Positions 62,137-64,000 of a stretch of DNA of 64,000 nucleotides are shown here, piece after piece. The DNA comes from an uncultured Myxococcales bacterium (GTDB lineage: Bacteria; Myxococcota_A; UBA9042). A program made the position numbers and the translations under genes. The notes below the pieces were generated by a model that did not search any database, was not told the DNA's origin, and saw only the letters and a program-made list of their open reading frames with translations. The DNA lies in the NCBI GenBank assembly GCA_903883645.1, contig CAISBR010000066.1:1-64000 (forward strand), read 5' to 3'. Position 1 is the first letter of the stretch; every line of letters begins with the position of its first letter.

Positions 62137-62202
62137 GGGTTTAGATCCATCCTAGGTGACGCGCTGCGCGTCCAAGGGCTTGCGGGCCCTGGGAAGGTTC
62201 GG

Positions 62203-62772
62203 GTGAAGGTCTATAGCCTCGATCTACTTGATACCTATCGACTGATGTCGGGGGTTGCGGTCGATCTCCGTCCAGCGTCGGAACTTGCGCGCATCTACTT
62301 GAATGACCTGGCTTTGCGCCTGGCGCAGGGGCAGGGCTATGCCGAGCTGCTGGCGCGGGTGCTGCGCCCGGATGGGCCGCTGTACGAGGGTCGCAGTCCG
62401 CTGGCCCCCGGCAGCGAAGACCTGGCCGCGCTGCGTGCGGCGCGCGATCTGGTGTACCGTGCCGGCGTAGCTGAGGGAGCGATCGAAGCAAATGCGAGTG
62501 AGTTCGCGGCGTTGCCAGTTGGCCTGCGCGGCGGTGTGGCGGCGACGGCGCGACCGGCATCGGGTAGTGGGCTGACGACCGAGGCGATCGTCACGGTGGG
62601 CGAAGCGATGGAGATGCTGTCGATTACTCGGCAAGCGGTTATTAATGCTGTAAAAACAGGTCGAATTCGCGGCGAGCAGCATGGCAAGCTGTGGGTGCTG
62701 TCGCGCGAAGATGTGTTGCGCTACCGTTTGGCGCGCGATGACCGGCGCATCGCCCGCGAGTCCGCGGCCTGA
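62203..62772 (+). CDS. Excisionase/MerR-type HTH DNA-binding protein
   Basis: A 189-residue regulator. The N-terminal 100 residues (LLDTYRLMSGVAVDLRPASELARIYL) form a helical domain of unknown type. Near the C-terminus, VGEAMEMLSITRQAVINAVKTGRIRGEQHGKLWVLSREDVLRYR is an excisionase/HTH_17-type winged helix with the expected ITRQAV recognition region and GKLWVLSREDV wing. I chose the GTG at 62203 with AAGG upstream; the frame reaches 62134 but that start lies inside the inverted repeat. It is divergent from the acyl-CoA dehydrogenase gene and likely binds the repeat at 62117. Confidence 0.75.
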   Translation: MKVYSLDLLDTYRLMSGVAVDLRPASELARIYLNDLALRLAQGQGYAELLARVLRPDGPLYEGRSPLAPGSEDLAALRAARDLVYRAGVAEGAIEANASEFAALPVGLRGGVAATARPASGSGLTTEAIVTVGEAMEMLSITRQAVINAVKTGRIRGEQHGKLWVLSREDVLRYRLARDDRRIARESAA

Positions 62773-62872
62773 TTGCCAAAACGGCGCAACCAGGGTGCAT
62801 GTGGCGGCGCGGTAGGCTACGATGCCCACCACGGTGGCCGCACCCGATCAGCGGCCAAGCGGGCGACCGACG

Positions 62873-64000
62873 ATGCAGGTGAAGATGGCTGTAAACGTAG
62901 CAGGTTGCCGCAAGATCGTGCTGCGCCCGACCCTGGCCTTGATGGCGGCGCTGCTGCTGGCGCAATGGCTGGCGCCCCCACCCTTGGCTCCGCTGGCGAC
63001 GGCCTATGCCGCCAACGCCGCCAAGAAACAGAAGAGCGCCACGCCGGCGACTATCCTTAAACAAATTGCGACATTGCCAGCCGGCAAGGACCGCGACGCG
63101 GCCGTCGACGAGCTACTCGAATTTGGCGAACCGGCATGGGCTGAGGTCAAGGTGGCGCTGCCTAGCCTGGCGGCGATCGAAGGTGGTGCCAATGTGGTGG
63201 TCGACCTGCTGCTCGGCTTTGGCCCTGCCGCGCTCGACGAGATCGTGGCGTGGGGCCCCAAGCTGGCCGATGGGCCGGCGCTGCGGTTGTGCCGGCAGGT
63301 GCTTCGCTTCCCCAAAGACGACCGGCAAGCCGCACTGCTCGAAGCGCTTTTGCCCCGCAACGACGAGCAGATCCTGCTGCTGATCTTGCCCGAGCTCGTG
63401 ACGCGCGACCGCCCGGCGGCCATGGCGCGGTTGGTGGTGCTGATCGACGACACCCGGCCCGGCGTGCGCAACTACGCGATCGACACGCTGGTGGCCAAGC
63501 GCTGGGAGCCGGCGATGACGCCCCTGGTGCGTCGGCTGGGCCAAGAGCGGCTGAGCGCCTCGCCCGAAAACTTGGGTCTGCGCAGTAAAATCATCCATGC
63601 TATCGCCCAGATTGGTGCGGATCGCGAAGCGCCGGTGCCGCCCTTGTTCGAGGCACTTGAGCTGCCCGATCAGCGCGAGGCCGTGCTCGAAGGCCTGCAA
63701 ACGGTGGGGGCGCCGGCGATCAAAGCGGCGATCTACTTGCTGCAGACGGCCGAGCGGAGCCGCATCGAGACTGCGCTGGTCGTGCTGTCGCACCTGCGGG
63801 TGGCCGCGGCGCCGCAACTGGTGCCGGTACTGGTCAATACCAAAGACGAAATGACGCGCACGCTCATCGTCGACATGCTGGCCCACTTGGCCGTGCCCGA
63901 AGTGCGCGCCGAGGTGCTGCGCATGGTCCGCGAGCGCAAATTCCCTGACCTTGAGCAGGGTTTGCTGCTAGCGCTTACGTTGTACGACGACGATGTGCGC
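62873..64000 (+). CDS. HEAT-repeat exported protein, cut by the window end
   Basis: The reading frame is open from 62822 to the last base, with no stop, so the protein has at least 376 residues from the ATG at 62873 and continues past the window. ATGs at 62822 and 62885 are also in frame. A signal peptide (LALMAALLLAQWLAPPP..ATAYA) is followed by a basic spacer and HEAT-like helical repeats with units such as DRDAAVDELLEFGEPAWAEV and RPGVRNYAIDTLVAKRW. It is a likely periplasmic or surface scaffold, similar in style to the HEAT lipoprotein at 5422-6555. Confidence 0.75.
   Translation, partial: MQVKMAVNVAGCRKIVLRPTLALMAALLLAQWLAPPPLAPLATAYAANAAKKQKSATPATILKQIATLPAGKDRDAAVDELLEFGEPAWAEVKVALPSLAAIEGGANVVVDLLLGFGPAALDEIVAWGPKLADGPALRLCRQVLRFPKDDRQAALLEALLPRNDEQILLLILPELVTRDRPAAMARLVVLIDDTRPGVRNYAIDTLVAKRWEPAMTPLVRRLGQERLSASPENLGLRSKIIHAIAQIGADREAPVPPLFEALELPDQREAVLEGLQTVGAPAIKAAIYLLQTAERSRIETALVVLSHLRVAAAPQLVPVLVNTKDEMTRTLIVDMLAHLAVPEVRAEVLRMVRERKFPDLEQGLLLALTLYDDDVR

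Noticed and set aside
1..64000. Insertion sequences, integrases, prophage or plasmid genes.
   Set aside because: No transposase, integrase, terminase or replication protein was seen; the excisionase-type HTH protein at 62203 has no phage neighbours.

Overview
The window is a 64 kb piece of a high-GC bacterial chromosome, packed with genes and with no rRNA, tRNA, CRISPR array, insertion sequence or phage module that I can see. Several traits point to Myxococcota or a related former deltaproteobacterial lineage: a Myxococcus-type Cys-rich (DUF4215) repeat in a large secreted protein, P-domain surface proteins, many lipoproteins, TonB-type domains fused to an outer-membrane receptor, and frequent GTG/TTG starts with 4-nt gene overlaps. 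The lineage is an inference; no marker gene for phylogeny is present.

Layout. 180-7673: an N-formylglutamate amidohydrolase-like gene, then a minus-strand run (esterase, HEAT lipoprotein, DMT exporter, two GT-C type glycosyltransferases, SfsA). 7927-14573: a stressosome operon (heme-globin RsbR, RsbS, RsbT, RsbX) running into a large hybrid histidine kinase, followed on the other strand by a response regulator and an FNR-like regulator. 14805-24375: an envelope operon holding a small barrel with a 12-bp tandem repeat, a lipoprotein, a second barrel, a TonB-domain/receptor fusion, ExbB, ExbD and TonB, then an SxtJ-like membrane protein and a NodU/CmcH-type O-carbamoyltransferase. 24381-31424 (minus): a beta-helix lipoprotein, a small lipoprotein, a TPR membrane protein, a YkgJ-type Cys-cluster protein and two paralogous ATP-grasp ligases. 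31581-37340: flavin reductase, an unknown anchored protein, a DUF4139 lipoprotein and an O-antigen-ligase-like protein. 37427-39448 (minus): an SDR/acyltransferase pair. 39635-41419: a P-domain surface protein. 41429-44396: TolC and MlaC homologues divergent from a TetR regulator with a readable promoter and operators.

44504-52467 looks like a lipid head-group locus: inositol-3-phosphate synthase, an RND/MMPL transporter, a Gfo/Idh/MocA dehydrogenase, a CDP-alcohol phosphatidyltransferase, GtrA, a class III aminotransferase and a PgpA-like phosphatase. Synthase, transferase and phosphatase together are what a phosphatidylinositol pathway needs; the dehydrogenase and aminotransferase raise the possibility of a modified (amino-)inositol head group. 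52499-53947 holds a DUF3047 protein and an rRNA pseudouridine synthase. 54121-56781 is hisH, hisF and a three-domain HisA-HisI-HisE fusion. 56826-64000 carries a second P-domain protein with a DUF4215 repeat, a universal stress protein, a DUF465 protein, an AidB-like acyl-CoA dehydrogenase divergent from an excisionase-type HTH protein with a perfect inverted repeat between them, and a HEAT-repeat protein cut by the window end.

The observations I rate highest are the inositol-lipid locus, the globin-stressosome/hybrid-kinase operon whose RsbS lacks the phosphoacceptor serine, the HisA-HisI-HisE fusion, and the TonB-domain/receptor fusion.
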